Positions 25,077-33,658 of a stretch of DNA of 64,000 bases are shown in pieces. The notes below the pieces were generated by a model. That model saw nothing but the letters and a program-made list of their open reading frames with translations. It searched no databases and was not told the DNA's origin. The DNA comes from AG-12 sp027339635 (lineage in GTDB: Bacteria > Chloroflexota > Dormibacteria > Aeolococcales > Bog-877), in the NCBI GenBank assembly GCA_027339635.1, contig DAHWNZ010000001.1, forward strand, positions 29,222 to 93,221, read 5' to 3'. The first letter of the stretch is position 1. Every line of letters begins with the position of its first letter. The position numbers were made by a program, and so were the translations under genes.

Positions 25077-27259
25077 GCGCCGGCCGCAGGCTCGCCTGGT
25101 CACTGCCGGTGCTGGGCTCCGCGCTGCTCCTTACCTGCTCGGGGAGCCTGGCGTCTCGAGCTGCGCAGGCGGCGGGGGCCAGACCGATCGCCGCCAGCAC
25201 CACGTCGCTCACCACCGGCACGGACACCACCCCCCAGGCGACCAGCAGCACGAGCCAGCAGTGCGGGGGTATCACCGATCCCTTCTGCTACGTCATGGAC
25301 GCCTTCGTCTCCGGGCCCGTGGCCATCATGGGCAGCCTTGACGGCAGCCCCGACCCCGATCACATCGATCCCCTGACGGGTGCCGTGACGACCGGCCCGT
25401 GGGCTCTGATAACAACCCTGGTCGGCAGCAATCCGGTGGTCGACAACTACGACGGCAGCCTGGGGGAGCCTGCCCATGAGTGCGGGCCGGCCGGCTGCAT
25501 TCCCTGGGTGGAGAGGTTGAACAACATCCTCACCCCGCTTGCTCTGGGCCTGATCGTGCTCGCGTTCGCAGTCCAGGTGTGCCTGTTCATGGTGGGACAG
25601 GAGTTGAACCTGCGCGCCGGGGTGGTTCCGTGTCTGCTGGCGGCCGGAGTGATTGCAGCGGGCCTTCCCCTGCACCTGGCGGGAAGGGTGATCGATGCCG
25701 GGGGGTGGTTGTCCCAGGGAGTCCTGCAGACGACGTTCAAAGAGCTGGGCGCCCATTCCCAACAGCCCCTGGACATGATGACCGTGCTCGCCATGACCGC
25801 CTACTGCCCAGAGGACAGCCCGGTCACGCATCCCGGCATCCACATCTCCGCACCAGGTCCATCCCCGCGACAGCAGGTCTTGGTCAAACCATGGATGGAC
25901 CCGTCTTTCAAGCAGTCCCACTGCATAGCCTCGGACAGCCCTGACTTCACCAAGGAGGTCCTGGACCGCTCCGAGAACTTCTTCGGCCCACCCCTTCACG
26001 ACGCCAATTGTGATCGTGGCGACGCGGCCCCGGATCAGCCTCTGTGCACCGACACCGACAACCAGGTGAATGCCAATCAGAATCAGGACTGCCTGGAGGG
26101 GAGCGGCAGCCCCGACATCGGATCGGAGCAGCTGAACCTACTTCCGCTACCAGGGGAACCGCGGGCAGGCAATGGGCAGAGCCCCGCCGACTGTCGCTAC
26201 GCGGACATCTACTGGGGCACCGTGCCCAGTTTCACGGACGTGTGGAACGGCGTCGGCCCCCATGGGCGCAATGGGTATGACGTCCCCGACGGGATTCAGG
26301 GGATGGTGGCATTCACCGTCCTCACCCTTCTCGGCCTTTGGCTCGCCCTCACCTACCTGGCCCGCTACATAGTCCTGGCAATCCTGGCGGCCTGCTCGAG
26401 CCTGGCATTTCTGGCGCTGGCGCTTCCGGGCGGCCGCGGTATGTTCAACCGCTACTGGCGCACGGTGGCGGAACTGTCGGCGGTCGTGGTGATCCAGACC
26501 ATCATCTTCATCGTCTTCATCGCCGTCGTGTCCACCGTGTCCGGCCTGGCGCCGGTCAGCAACTCGGCAACCTGCCCTCTCATCTCCCCGGGGGGCAACC
26601 CCAAGTGCGAGGCAGCGGTGGGCGGGCTGCTCGCGCAGGTGGGCAGTGGCAACCCTGGAGATCAGTTCGCGAAGTGCCTTCTGGCGATCGTGACGGTCTG
26701 GCTGATGCTGGAGGTTCCCAAGCGCATCAGCCATGGGGAGATGACCACCTACCGCAGCGTGAAGGGCCTGGCCACTGCATCGACGGGAGCGCTGCTGAGC
26801 GGGGCAATCCTGGCGAAGTCGGCAGCCGGCCCGAGGGCATCGCGCTTCGGGGCCACGCTGAGCCCCGCCGTTCGATCCGTGACGGGCCTCCCGAGCCGTG
26901 CGGACCATGAGTTGGCGAGCCAGATGGAGTCCAGAGAAGCCAGTGGGGAGTCCCGCTGGCCCAGCGTCGACGGCCATCAGTCCCGAGAGCACTACATCGG
27001 CGCAGCGCTCGTCGCGCGGCCCGCAGCGGCCGCGGAGCTGCAACGCGTGCTGAAGGTCACCCCGGAGGAACTCCGCGCCTATCGTGAGGCCGCCAACACG
27101 GAGAGCGGCCAGCGGCGCATCGAAGATCTCGGTTCCGACTACGTGAGAGCGGGCGGGCAGCTCACCCACGATCTGGACGCGGCGTACCTGAACGCCTTGC
27201 GCCGCGGGAAGCTGGCACCTCTGAGGACGGCCAGGGCGGACCAAATCAATAGGCAATGA
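25073..27259 (+). CDS. VirB6/TrbL-like polytopic channel protein with large Cys-rich outer domain
   Basis: About 728 residues if translation begins at CTG 25073, which overlaps the previous stop as CTGA. This yields a full signal peptide with Arg-Arg n-region and LASRAAQAAG cleavage area. The only nearby standard start, GTG 25109, would lack the basic n-region. After a Thr/Ser linker come an outer segment, two or three helices, a 190-residue hydrophilic domain with many Cys (TAYCPED, HCIASD, NCDRGD, LCTD, DCLEG, DCRYAD), then four or five helices and a long charged C-terminal tail. The helix block LARYIVLAILAACSSLAFLALALP is typical of TrbL/VirB6 membrane channels. It overlaps the PrgI-like gene by four bases. 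Confidence 0.8.
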   Translation: MSAGRRLAWSLPVLGSALLLTCSGSLASRAAQAAGARPIAASTTSLTTGTDTTPQATSSTSQQCGGITDPFCYVMDAFVSGPVAIMGSLDGSPDPDHIDPLTGAVTTGPWALITTLVGSNPVVDNYDGSLGEPAHECGPAGCIPWVERLNNILTPLALGLIVLAFAVQVCLFMVGQELNLRAGVVPCLLAAGVIAAGLPLHLAGRVIDAGGWLSQGVLQTTFKELGAHSQQPLDMMTVLAMTAYCPEDSPVTHPGIHISAPGPSPRQQVLVKPWMDPSFKQSHCIASDSPDFTKEVLDRSENFFGPPLHDANCDRGDAAPDQPLCTDTDNQVNANQNQDCLEGSGSPDIGSEQLNLLPLPGEPRAGNGQSPADCRYADIYWGTVPSFTDVWNGVGPHGRNGYDVPDGIQGMVAFTVLTLLGLWLALTYLARYIVLAILAACSSLAFLALALPGGRGMFNRYWRTVAELSAVVVIQTIIFIVFIAVVSTVSGLAPVSNSATCPLISPGGNPKCEAAVGGLLAQVGSGNPGDQFAKCLLAIVTVWLMLEVPKRISHGEMTTYRSVKGLATASTGALLSGAILAKSAAGPRASRFGATLSPAVRSVTGLPSRADHELASQMESREASGESRWPSVDGHQSREHYIGAALVARPAAAAELQRVLKVTPEELRAYREAANTESGQRRIEDLGSDYVRAGGQLTHDLDAAYLNALRRGKLAPLRTARADQINRQ

Positions 27260-27615
27260 CTCAAGCAGAGGTTCCCCAACCGATCTCCTCCCTGCCCACG
27301 CGCTGGGGCAGTTTCACCGGCCACCAGCTGACCTGGCTGGGACTGGCCGCCGTGCCTCCATATCTCCTCCTGCGGGCGCATCTCCCGCTGGCAGCGACAG
27401 CCCTTGCCACGATCCCGTGGTCACTCGTCGCCACGGTGGTGGCATTTGGCCGTTACCGCGGTCGTCAAATCGATGACTTTCTCGGGGACTGGGCCCTCTT
27501 CCAGATCCATCCGAAGGTCATGGAACACCCTGACTCCAACCTCCTCGCCCCCGAGGTCCAATTCACCGCGGTTGACTCCCACGGCCTGACCTCCCTGCCG
27601 TGGAAGGTGCCATGA
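27256..27615 (+). CDS. PrgI-like small membrane protein
   Basis: 119 residues from ATG 27256 (ATGA overlap). N-terminal polar region (VPQPISSLPTRWGSFT), two adjacent transmembrane helices, then a conserved-looking cytoplasmic segment (RYRGRQIDDFLGDWALFQI). PrgI/TcpC-like proteins of this size almost always precede the VirB4 ATPase in Gram-positive type IV systems and probably anchor it. It overlaps virB4 by four bases. Family call is by pattern and position. Confidence 0.8.
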   Translation: MTQAEVPQPISSLPTRWGSFTGHQLTWLGLAAVPPYLLLRAHLPLAATALATIPWSLVATVVAFGRYRGRQIDDFLGDWALFQIHPKVMEHPDSNLLAPEVQFTAVDSHGLTSLPWKVP

Positions 27616-29879
27616 CAGCCTCTGTGTTGTCAGGGCGGTCGTCCACCACCAAACTGGTCGACCTGCAGGCCCTGGACGGCGGCTTCGCGCTCCTGAGCTC
27701 CGGAGCGCTGCGTTCGGCCCTGGAGGTCGAGCCGCTGAACCTCGCCCTCCAGGACGATCCTTTCCGCGACCAGATGTGGCGGCAATACCGACGGGCACTG
27801 AGTGCCCTAACCGGGCCCGTGTCCCTCTACTCGCTGACGGCGCCCCTTGCCGGCGAGACGGTAAGCCCGTCGGCTGCGCCCGTCACCGATTCGGGTCCGT
27901 CCTGGTGCGACCGGCGGTTCCGGGCCGATCTGGTGGCGGCTCATCAGATCCAGACCCAGCGGCACTTCTGCGTCGTGTGGGCCAAGGGTCGCTCGCCCCT
28001 TCCCGGGCTTGGGGTGCGCGGTCTTGGGCGGGTGCCTCTCCCCAGACCCTCGGTGGACCTGGAGCAACGCAGCCGGGCGCTGGAGGCGGGGCTCTCCCGG
28101 ATCGGGCTCCACGCCAAGCGGCTCGACGACGGGAGCTGGTTTGCAGCTCTGCAGGCCTGTACCGGAGGAAGAAGCGGGCGCCGGCCGCATGACTTCCCCA
28201 GCTGGCTGGCGCCCACCAAGGTGATCGTCGAGGCCGACTCTCTCTGCCTCGACGGGAGATTCTGTCGCAGCCTGCAGCTTTCTGGCTTCCCCCGGCGGGT
28301 GGAGATGGGCTGGCTGGCACCGCTCGTACTGGCGCCGCCCTGCACCATCAGAATGGTTCAGCACGTCTACCCTCAGGCCAAGCTCGCAAGCCTGGGCCAC
28401 CTGCGGCGAAGGATCCGCGGCTTTGAGACCAGCCTCCAGGTGGACCGGCTGCGCGGCCACCGTCCTGATCAAGGCACACGCGCCGCCCTTAGCGACGCCT
28501 TGGAGCTGGAGCAGCGCGTCCTCCTGGAGGAGGAACGGCTATTCCGCCTGGGGGTGACGGTCACCGTGGAGGCGGATTCGCGCAGCGCACTTGAGGACGC
28601 CTGGCACTGGGTCCGCGCCATCCTGGCCGAGGTCGGGTGCACCGCTACCCCTCTGACGCACCGCCAGGTGGACGGATGGAGGTCAACCCTTCCGCTCGGA
28701 ATCGACCCGCTCGATTGGAGCCGCGACATGACGGCGGGGGCCCTGGCCACGGCACTTCCCTTCATGAGAGCTGGATTGCGGGGAGCGGATGGCGCTCTCC
28801 TGGGTCCAAGCCTGATCTCCAAGGAGCTGGTGATTGCCGATCCCTTCTCGGCCGCCAACCCAAACTACAACACCATCGTCCTCGGCACGTCCGGCGGCGG
28901 CAAGTCGTTCACGGCCAAGCTGCTCGCGGCACGACTGTCCTTGCGCGGGGTGCGGGTCAGGTGCGTCGATCCCTCGGGAGAGTACCTGGCCCTTGCATCG
29001 CTTCTGGGTGGACAGTTCCTTGAGCTGGGCGCGGCACCCGGCTCGGGCCTCAATGTGATGGGACCGGTGCCAGAGAGCGCGGACCTGGTCGGGGTGGAGC
29101 ACCGCGCCGCCAAAGTCCTCCCAATCCTGGAACGACTCGCCCGGGGACGGGCCGCAGGGGGCGGCCTCACCCAGGATGCATTGGACCGGCTCGAGCAGCA
29201 GCTCCTGCTGGTGCTCAGAGCTGATCCGAAAGGGGCCCGCCTGCGGGATCTGGTTGAGGCTCTGGAGTCGGCGGGCATGCCGCTTGAAGCCGCTCGTCTG
29301 CGGCGCTTCACCAGCGGGACAGAGCGCGGGTTCTTCGATGGGGAGTCGGCGGTGTTTGCAAGCAACTTCGCGGCCGTCTCCCTGGCCGAGCTGCAGCGGG
29401 ACCGGGAGCACCTGCTGACCGCGCTGGTCCACCTCGTCTTGGTCCACCTGGAGGCCGAGCTCTCGCAGAATCGAGGCTTGGCCCACCTTCTGGTGGTGGA
29501 CGAGGCTGAGGTGCTGCTGTCCTCAGAGCGCTCGGCGATGGCCCTGGAGAGTCTCACCCGCCGGCTGCGCAAGCTCGGCGCCGGCCTCATGGTCATCTCC
29601 CAGGTGGTGGAGGACTTCCTCTCGTCACCCGTCGGCAATGTGGTCATCCGCAACTGTCACACCAAAATCCTCCTCCGCCAGGAAGAGGTGGCGATCCCGG
29701 CTCTGCGCCAAGCCTTCGGTTTGTCTTCGGTCGAAGCTGATCTCCTCCTGTCGTGCCCGCCTGGCTGTGGCCTGATCGTCGTCGGTAGGGAACGTGCCGC
29801 CTTCAACGGCGCCGCGCCTCCGGAGTGGGTTTCCGCGCTCTCCACCGATCCCCTCTCCTACCCGCCGAGCGCACCATGA
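27612..29879 (+). CDS. VirB4-like type IV secretion ATPase (locus 1)
   Basis: 755 residues from ATG 27612, preceded by GGAAGGTG and overlapping the previous stop. The N-terminal half is the CagE/TrbE-type domain. The C-terminal half is a RecA-fold ATPase with Walker A in LGTSGGGKSFTAK (about residues 423-435), SGEYLALASLLGGQ, and Walker B in LLVVDEAEVLL (about 625). Then come LRKLGAGLMVISQV and NCHTKILLRQE, typical of VirB4/TraC. It powers assembly and substrate transfer at the inner membrane. The paralogue at 41500 belongs to the second locus. Confidence 0.92.
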   Translation: MTASVLSGRSSTTKLVDLQALDGGFALLSSGALRSALEVEPLNLALQDDPFRDQMWRQYRRALSALTGPVSLYSLTAPLAGETVSPSAAPVTDSGPSWCDRRFRADLVAAHQIQTQRHFCVVWAKGRSPLPGLGVRGLGRVPLPRPSVDLEQRSRALEAGLSRIGLHAKRLDDGSWFAALQACTGGRSGRRPHDFPSWLAPTKVIVEADSLCLDGRFCRSLQLSGFPRRVEMGWLAPLVLAPPCTIRMVQHVYPQAKLASLGHLRRRIRGFETSLQVDRLRGHRPDQGTRAALSDALELEQRVLLEEERLFRLGVTVTVEADSRSALEDAWHWVRAILAEVGCTATPLTHRQVDGWRSTLPLGIDPLDWSRDMTAGALATALPFMRAGLRGADGALLGPSLISKELVIADPFSAANPNYNTIVLGTSGGGKSFTAKLLAARLSLRGVRVRCVDPSGEYLALASLLGGQFLELGAAPGSGLNVMGPVPESADLVGVEHRAAKVLPILERLARGRAAGGGLTQDALDRLEQQLLLVLRADPKGARLRDLVEALESAGMPLEAARLRRFTSGTERGFFDGESAVFASNFAAVSLAELQRDREHLLTALVHLVLVHLEAELSQNRGLAHLLVVDEAEVLLSSERSAMALESLTRRLRKLGAGLMVISQVVEDFLSSPVGNVVIRNCHTKILLRQEEVAIPALRQAFGLSSVEADLLLSCPPGCGLIVVGRERAAFNGAAPPEWVSALSTDPLSYPPSAP

Positions 29880-30547
29880 ACCCCCTGAAGGGAATCGGCG
29901 GTATCGCCCTGGCCGGGTGCGCGGTGCCTCTCCTGGTGACCCTCTCCTTGGTCGGCATCATTGGAGCCGGCGCTGCCGCCGCGGGCTGGCCCAGCGTGGC
30001 CGGGATCCTCCCCACTCCGGGTGGCTTCATGCTTCCCGTCGGCCGCGTGATCCTGGCGGGAACCCCCGACTTCCCGTCCTGGGCCGCGCCTTGCGGGCCG
30101 GAGCCAGGGGCGCTGGCCATGGATCCATCCGCGTGCACGGGGCATCCCACTCCGTACCCCTACTCGTACCAGGGATTCGCCACCGGACAGTGCACCTGGT
30201 ACGTGGCCACCCGCAGACTGGTCACCTGGCACACGGCGGCCGGCCTGCTGGGGGGAAACGGCGGCCAGTGGCTGGCGCTGGCCTCCCAGGCCGGCTACGC
30301 CGTCGGCTCCAGCCCAGCCGTCGGAGCCATCGCGGTGTTCACCGACCAAGGCGATGGGCATGTCGCCTACGTGGTCGGAGTCGAGGCCGACGGCGACTAC
30401 ACGGTGGCCGAGGCGAATTGGAGCCTCTATGGGCCGACGGCGCCCTACGTCGACCTGAGAGGCGTGGCGGCAGATGGCACCGGCAGCCCCGAGGAGCAAT
30501 TGGCCGGGTTCGTGTATGGCCCCGCTGGCGACCCAGGCGCGACGTGA
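29876..30547 (+). CDS. CHAP-domain peptidoglycan hydrolase of the type IV-like operon
   Basis: 223 residues from ATG 29876 (ATGA overlap). One N-terminal membrane helix or signal anchor (GCAVPLLVTLSLVGIIGAG), then a linker with two Cys, then a CHAP amidase/endopeptidase domain. Catalytic Cys in GQCTWYVATR (about residue 106) and catalytic His in GDGHVAYVVG. As the last gene of the operon it fills the VirB1-like role of opening peptidoglycan for the machine. Two other proteins in the window (at 34768 and 55875) share almost the same Cys motif but carry coiled coils instead. Confidence 0.9.
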   Translation: MNPLKGIGGIALAGCAVPLLVTLSLVGIIGAGAAAAGWPSVAGILPTPGGFMLPVGRVILAGTPDFPSWAAPCGPEPGALAMDPSACTGHPTPYPYSYQGFATGQCTWYVATRRLVTWHTAAGLLGGNGGQWLALASQAGYAVGSSPAVGAIAVFTDQGDGHVAYVVGVEADGDYTVAEANWSLYGPTAPYVDLRGVAADGTGSPEEQLAGFVYGPAGDPGAT

Positions 30548-30568
30548 CGGCCCTCTATGCTCTGATCC

Positions 30569-31804
30569 ATGGAGTCTGGGCCAGCCGTGATCGCGCCCCC
30601 CGTGCGACGTCGGCGAGCTCTTGGCTTGGTGGCCGCTTCCCACGCCACTCAGCACATGTACTCCGGCCTTCTGCCCCTCACCTACCCGGCAATCCTGTTG
30701 GCGTTCCATTTGAACTACGCCACCCTGGGCCTGGCGGTCGGGCTGATAGGGGTGGTCGGAGGGCTGACCCAGGCGAGCGCCGGGTACGTCGGCAGGAGGG
30801 TCGCCGCTCGTTGGGTACTCGGATCCCAGAACCTGGTGGTTGGCCTGTGCGCCGTTTTGGGGTCGATGGCGCCCACCTATCCCCTCTTCGCGACCGGGCA
30901 GGGAGTGGCAATCGTTGGCTCAAGCCAGCAGCACCCAGTCGGAAGCTCAGTCGCAGCCAGGACCTACCCCGAACGCCGGGGAATGGCTCTCAGCCTGACC
31001 ACCATCGGCGGCAGCGTTGGATCCCTGGTGATCCCAATTCCCGGGGCTCTGATGATCGCCGACCTGGGCTGGCGGCCCGCACTCCTCATCCTGTCGATCC
31101 CCCTCTTTGTGATGGGGATAATTCTGCTGCTCACGTTCCCACCCGTGCCTGGCGAGGACCGCCCCAGGGCTCACTTCCTAGAACGCCCCAAGCTGCATCT
31201 GCCCCGAATCGACAAGAGCCAGTTGATCGACCCCAAGGTCGCCCTCTTCGCCATTCTGGCGTCCACCGTGGCCGCTGGCGGCCGTGGGCTGGGCACCCTC
31301 AACGCCTACATTCCGGTGTACCTGCGGGATGGCGTGCACCTACCTGAGGTGGAGGTCGGCGCCATTTTCAACCTGGTGTTGCTGGGAGCGGTCCTGGGCC
31401 CACTGCTGGGAGGCTTCCTATCCGACAGGATGGGGCGGGTGCCGGTTCTGTGGGCCGCCTACCTGCTCTCCGCCGTCACCGTCATCACCTTTGGGCTCGC
31501 AGCCCATTTCCCGATCGCCCTGCTGGCCCTGCTGGCGCTCGTGGTGGGCCTGTTCGCGTACGTCGAAAACCCCCTTCTGCAGGCCTTGTTGAGCGACAGC
31601 GTCACCGCGGCTTCCCAGTCGAGCGTATTCGGCATCTACTTCGCCGTGTCCTACGGAATCGGATCCCTGTGGATCATCGGGCTGGGGCAGGCCATCCAGC
31701 ACCTCGGTTTCGCCGCCGGGTTCGCCATCATGGCCGGCTCCTATCTGGGAGCTGGGCTCCTCCTGATTCCGTGCTATCGCTCGGTCCGGACACGCCGTGG
31801 CTGA
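30569..31804 (+). CDS. MFS transporter, fosmidomycin-resistance (Fsr)-like
   Basis: 411 residues from ATG 30569 with about 12 helices. The first helix region SHATQHMYSGLLPLTYPAIL strongly resembles the Fsr subgroup. The typical loop GFLSDRMGRVPVLW lies in the second half. The first-half loop reads AGYVGRRVAARW and lacks the usual Asp. Fsr proteins export drugs such as fosmidomycin; the real substrate is unknown. It starts 21 bases after the CHAP gene, so read-through from the type IV-like operon is possible, though functional linkage is not evident. Confidence 0.87.
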   Translation: MESGPAVIAPPVRRRRALGLVAASHATQHMYSGLLPLTYPAILLAFHLNYATLGLAVGLIGVVGGLTQASAGYVGRRVAARWVLGSQNLVVGLCAVLGSMAPTYPLFATGQGVAIVGSSQQHPVGSSVAARTYPERRGMALSLTTIGGSVGSLVIPIPGALMIADLGWRPALLILSIPLFVMGIILLLTFPPVPGEDRPRAHFLERPKLHLPRIDKSQLIDPKVALFAILASTVAAGGRGLGTLNAYIPVYLRDGVHLPEVEVGAIFNLVLLGAVLGPLLGGFLSDRMGRVPVLWAAYLLSAVTVITFGLAAHFPIALLALLALVVGLFAYVENPLLQALLSDSVTAASQSSVFGIYFAVSYGIGSLWIIGLGQAIQHLGFAAGFAIMAGSYLGAGLLLIPCYRSVRTRRG

Positions 31805-32057
31805 CCTCGGAGAGCGAGGTCTGGGGTCGGAGGTGCAGCAGTTGGAGTCCGCCATCTCCGAGGCTCGCTCGGTCCTGCGACGACTTCAGCGGCTTTCGCA
31901 GAAGGTCGCACCGCTGCTAGACGGGGAACTCCACACCTTCGCCTCCGAGTCGGTCGAAGCGGTGGAGCGGCTGCTGGGGCACATGGAGGAGGCGCGGGCC
32001 GAGGAGAGAACCCGCCTCAGGTCACTGCTGCGCCCCCCTGCGGATGAGGACTGCTAG
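31797..32057 (+). CDS. Small helical protein of unknown function
   Basis: 86 residues from GTG 31797, overlapping the MFS stop by eight bases. The sequence is almost wholly helix-forming with heptad-like spacing of Leu/Val (VQQLESAISEARSVLRRLQR; VEAVERLLGHMEEA) and rich in Glu/Arg, so a coiled coil is likely. It has no signal peptide and ends in Cys. No family recognised. The overlap with the upstream gene and codon pattern favour a real gene. Confidence 0.55.
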   Translation: MADLGERGLGSEVQQLESAISEARSVLRRLQRLSQKVAPLLDGELHTFASESVEAVERLLGHMEEARAEERTRLRSLLRPPADEDC

Positions 32058-32083
32058 CGTCTGCCGGGATCGGTCACTGCCAC

Positions 32084-32671
32084 CTATCCCGTGGGCAATC
32101 GACTCGCCGTCGACCAGGTTGAGAGCCCATCCAGCCCGGGTCGCCGACTGGCAATCTGGCCCACCAGGGCGTCGGCGCTGGCTCGGTCCAAGCGCAACTC
32201 GAATCCGGACGGGGCATTCCTGGTCATGGCACGCGCCGCTCGCGACCTGCCTCTGGTCAACTTCCGGATATCCATCCGGGAGGATTCGATCTTGAAGACG
32301 ACGATGCGATTCCCTGGGATGGACACCGCAACGCCGGTCAGGTCCGACCACGGCGCGATCACCGAGCAACCTCTTGAGATCCTCCTAATTCCCTGATCCC
32401 CGAGGAAGACGGCATTGTGCCCCTGCCCGAAGTACGACATCACACCGGCGATCACGGGCCAGGCCTCAACCACGACGATCCAAACCGGATCACGGGAGAG
32501 CAGGGCCAGGATCACCCCGATTGGCAGGCAGAGGAGACCGAGAGTCCTGGTGACCGACACCGCGGCCCGGCCCCGCTCGCGCTCCGATGGCCTGATGCGC
32601 ACCTCAAGCCCAAAGCCGCCGTAGTCTCGAGGCGGCTCAAGTGCTGGCTCGGCCGTCACTTCGGTAGCCAC
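32084..32671 (-). CDS. Two-helix membrane protein with PH-like domain, unknown function
   Basis: 195 residues from GTG 32671. A polar N-terminus and two close transmembrane helices (TLGLLCLPIGVILALL and VWIVVVEAWPVIAGVMSYF) precede a beta-rich domain. That domain contains GIRRISRGCSVIAPWSDLTGV and IVVFKIESS, a pattern like bacterial PH/YcxB-type domains. I do not recognise a named family with certainty. It converges on the small helical protein, and the UbiA gene lies 56 bases upstream on the same strand. Confidence 0.65.
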   Translation of the reverse strand: MATEVTAEPALEPPRDYGGFGLEVRIRPSERERGRAAVSVTRTLGLLCLPIGVILALLSRDPVWIVVVEAWPVIAGVMSYFGQGHNAVFLGDQGIRRISRGCSVIAPWSDLTGVAVSIPGNRIVVFKIESSRMDIRKLTRGRSRAARAMTRNAPSGFELRLDRASADALVGQIASRRPGLDGLSTWSTASRLPTG

Positions 32672-32727
32672 GCTGCAATCCTAGCCCGGATCGCGGACGT
32701 GGGCCCGAGAGCCGACCTCACCGCGCC

Positions 32728-33597
32728 TCAGCGCGACTCCCGAGCCCCAGTCAACCAGCCGGCCGCCAGAACTCCCGCCGCCAGCACAGGGAGCACGAAC
32801 GGGTGATGGCCAGGGGTTCGGCTCAGTCGACCCTGGTGGCGGTCCACCGCCAGGAGGGCGATGCACCCGGCCGCGCCCAGGATGGCCGTCGGTCGACCCC
32901 GATGAGACGCGGAGAAGACGGATAGAAGCGCTCCCACGGTCAGGGCTAGGTGGGTCCCCTGACGGGACTTCTTCTCGCCGAGCAGTACAGGAAGGCTGCG
33001 CCGCCCTGCGAGCCGATCTTTGACCGCATCCGGTCCTCCATTGGCCAGATGAAGACCGAGTCCGAGCAGGCCGGAGATGGCTGTCATCCAGCGCGGGCTG
33101 ATGACCTCCTCCTCGCCCGCCAGGACGCCAATCCAGGGGACGGTCATTATCCCGGCGGAGAAGGGCACGAACGAGAACGGGGTACGGCTCAGGCCCAGGT
33201 CGTACGACCAGCCGGCTGCCAGCCCAAGAACCATCATGCGCGCCACCCGCGAGCCACAGGAGCGGGCCAGCCACAGGCAACCGAGGCCGCTGGCAAGGGC
33301 GAACGCGAACGCCCCCGGCGGGCTCACCTCTCCGCGGGGAATGGGCTTGTAGGGCTGGTGCACCGAGTCATGCTCGCGGTCGAACACGTCGTTCAGGCTT
33401 CCGGTGCTGATCTGTGCCAGAAACATCGCGAGCGCCGCTCGGGTCAGGTGGTTGCGGCGAATTCCCCCCGCCTGCGCCGGCCCAGTCCGCCTGGGCCGCC
33501 CGGCCAGTAGGGTCAACGCGGTGCAAGCCGCCGCTGGCCCCGGATGCGCTAGTCGGAACCATCCCACGGCGGGCGCGAGGGCCGCTGGTTTTGTCAT
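32728..33597 (-). CDS. UbiA family prenyltransferase
   Basis: 289 residues from ATG 33597 (further ATGs at 33603 and 33609 give two to four extra residues). Polytopic membrane protein with the first aspartate motif NDVFDREHDSVHQPYKPIP (NDxxDxxxD) near residue 69. The second motif is weaker and reads NGGPDAVKDRLAGRRSLP. Family members attach prenyl chains to aromatic acceptors (quinones, haem, chlorophyll). Being divergent from hemE suggests, but does not prove, a haem- or quinone-related role. Its start lies in an inverted repeat shared with the hemE upstream region. Confidence 0.85.
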   Translation of the reverse strand: MTKPAALAPAVGWFRLAHPGPAAACTALTLLAGRPRRTGPAQAGGIRRNHLTRAALAMFLAQISTGSLNDVFDREHDSVHQPYKPIPRGEVSPPGAFAFALASGLGCLWLARSCGSRVARMMVLGLAAGWSYDLGLSRTPFSFVPFSAGIMTVPWIGVLAGEEEVISPRWMTAISGLLGLGLHLANGGPDAVKDRLAGRRSLPVLLGEKKSRQGTHLALTVGALLSVFSASHRGRPTAILGAAGCIALLAVDRHQGRLSRTPGHHPFVLPVLAAGVLAAGWLTGARESR

Positions 33598-33617
33598 GCT
33601 CATCAGCATGACGAAAC
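33595..33617. repeat. Inverted repeat carrying mirrored start codons of ubiA-like gene and hemE
   Basis: CATGCT and AGCATG flank the four bases CATC. With the outer bases the match extends to 11 per arm (TTTGTCATGCT against AGCATGACGAAA) with one mismatch. On both strands it reads as Met-(x)-Met-Thr-Lys, so each gene has an ATG in it. It may be an operator, with hemE actually starting at 33659. Confidence 0.5.
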
Positions 33618-33658
33618 AGGCCCTGGTCGGCGGTCCGGTGAAACAAGGTGCCTCGCGG

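Noticed and set aside
26147..27256. 369-residue antisense frame over the VirB6-like gene
   Set aside because: Arg/His/Gly-rich shadow without domain; the sense strand has well-formed helices and four-base overlaps.
23125..30547. Integrative conjugative element
   Set aside because: No relaxase, integrase, direct-repeat att pair or tRNA junction flanks the operon, and GC looks like its surroundings.
29794..31347. 517-residue plus-strand frame across the CHAP and Fsr-like genes
   Set aside because: Shadow frame with Arg/Pro/Gly repeats; both overlapped genes have catalytic or family motifs.
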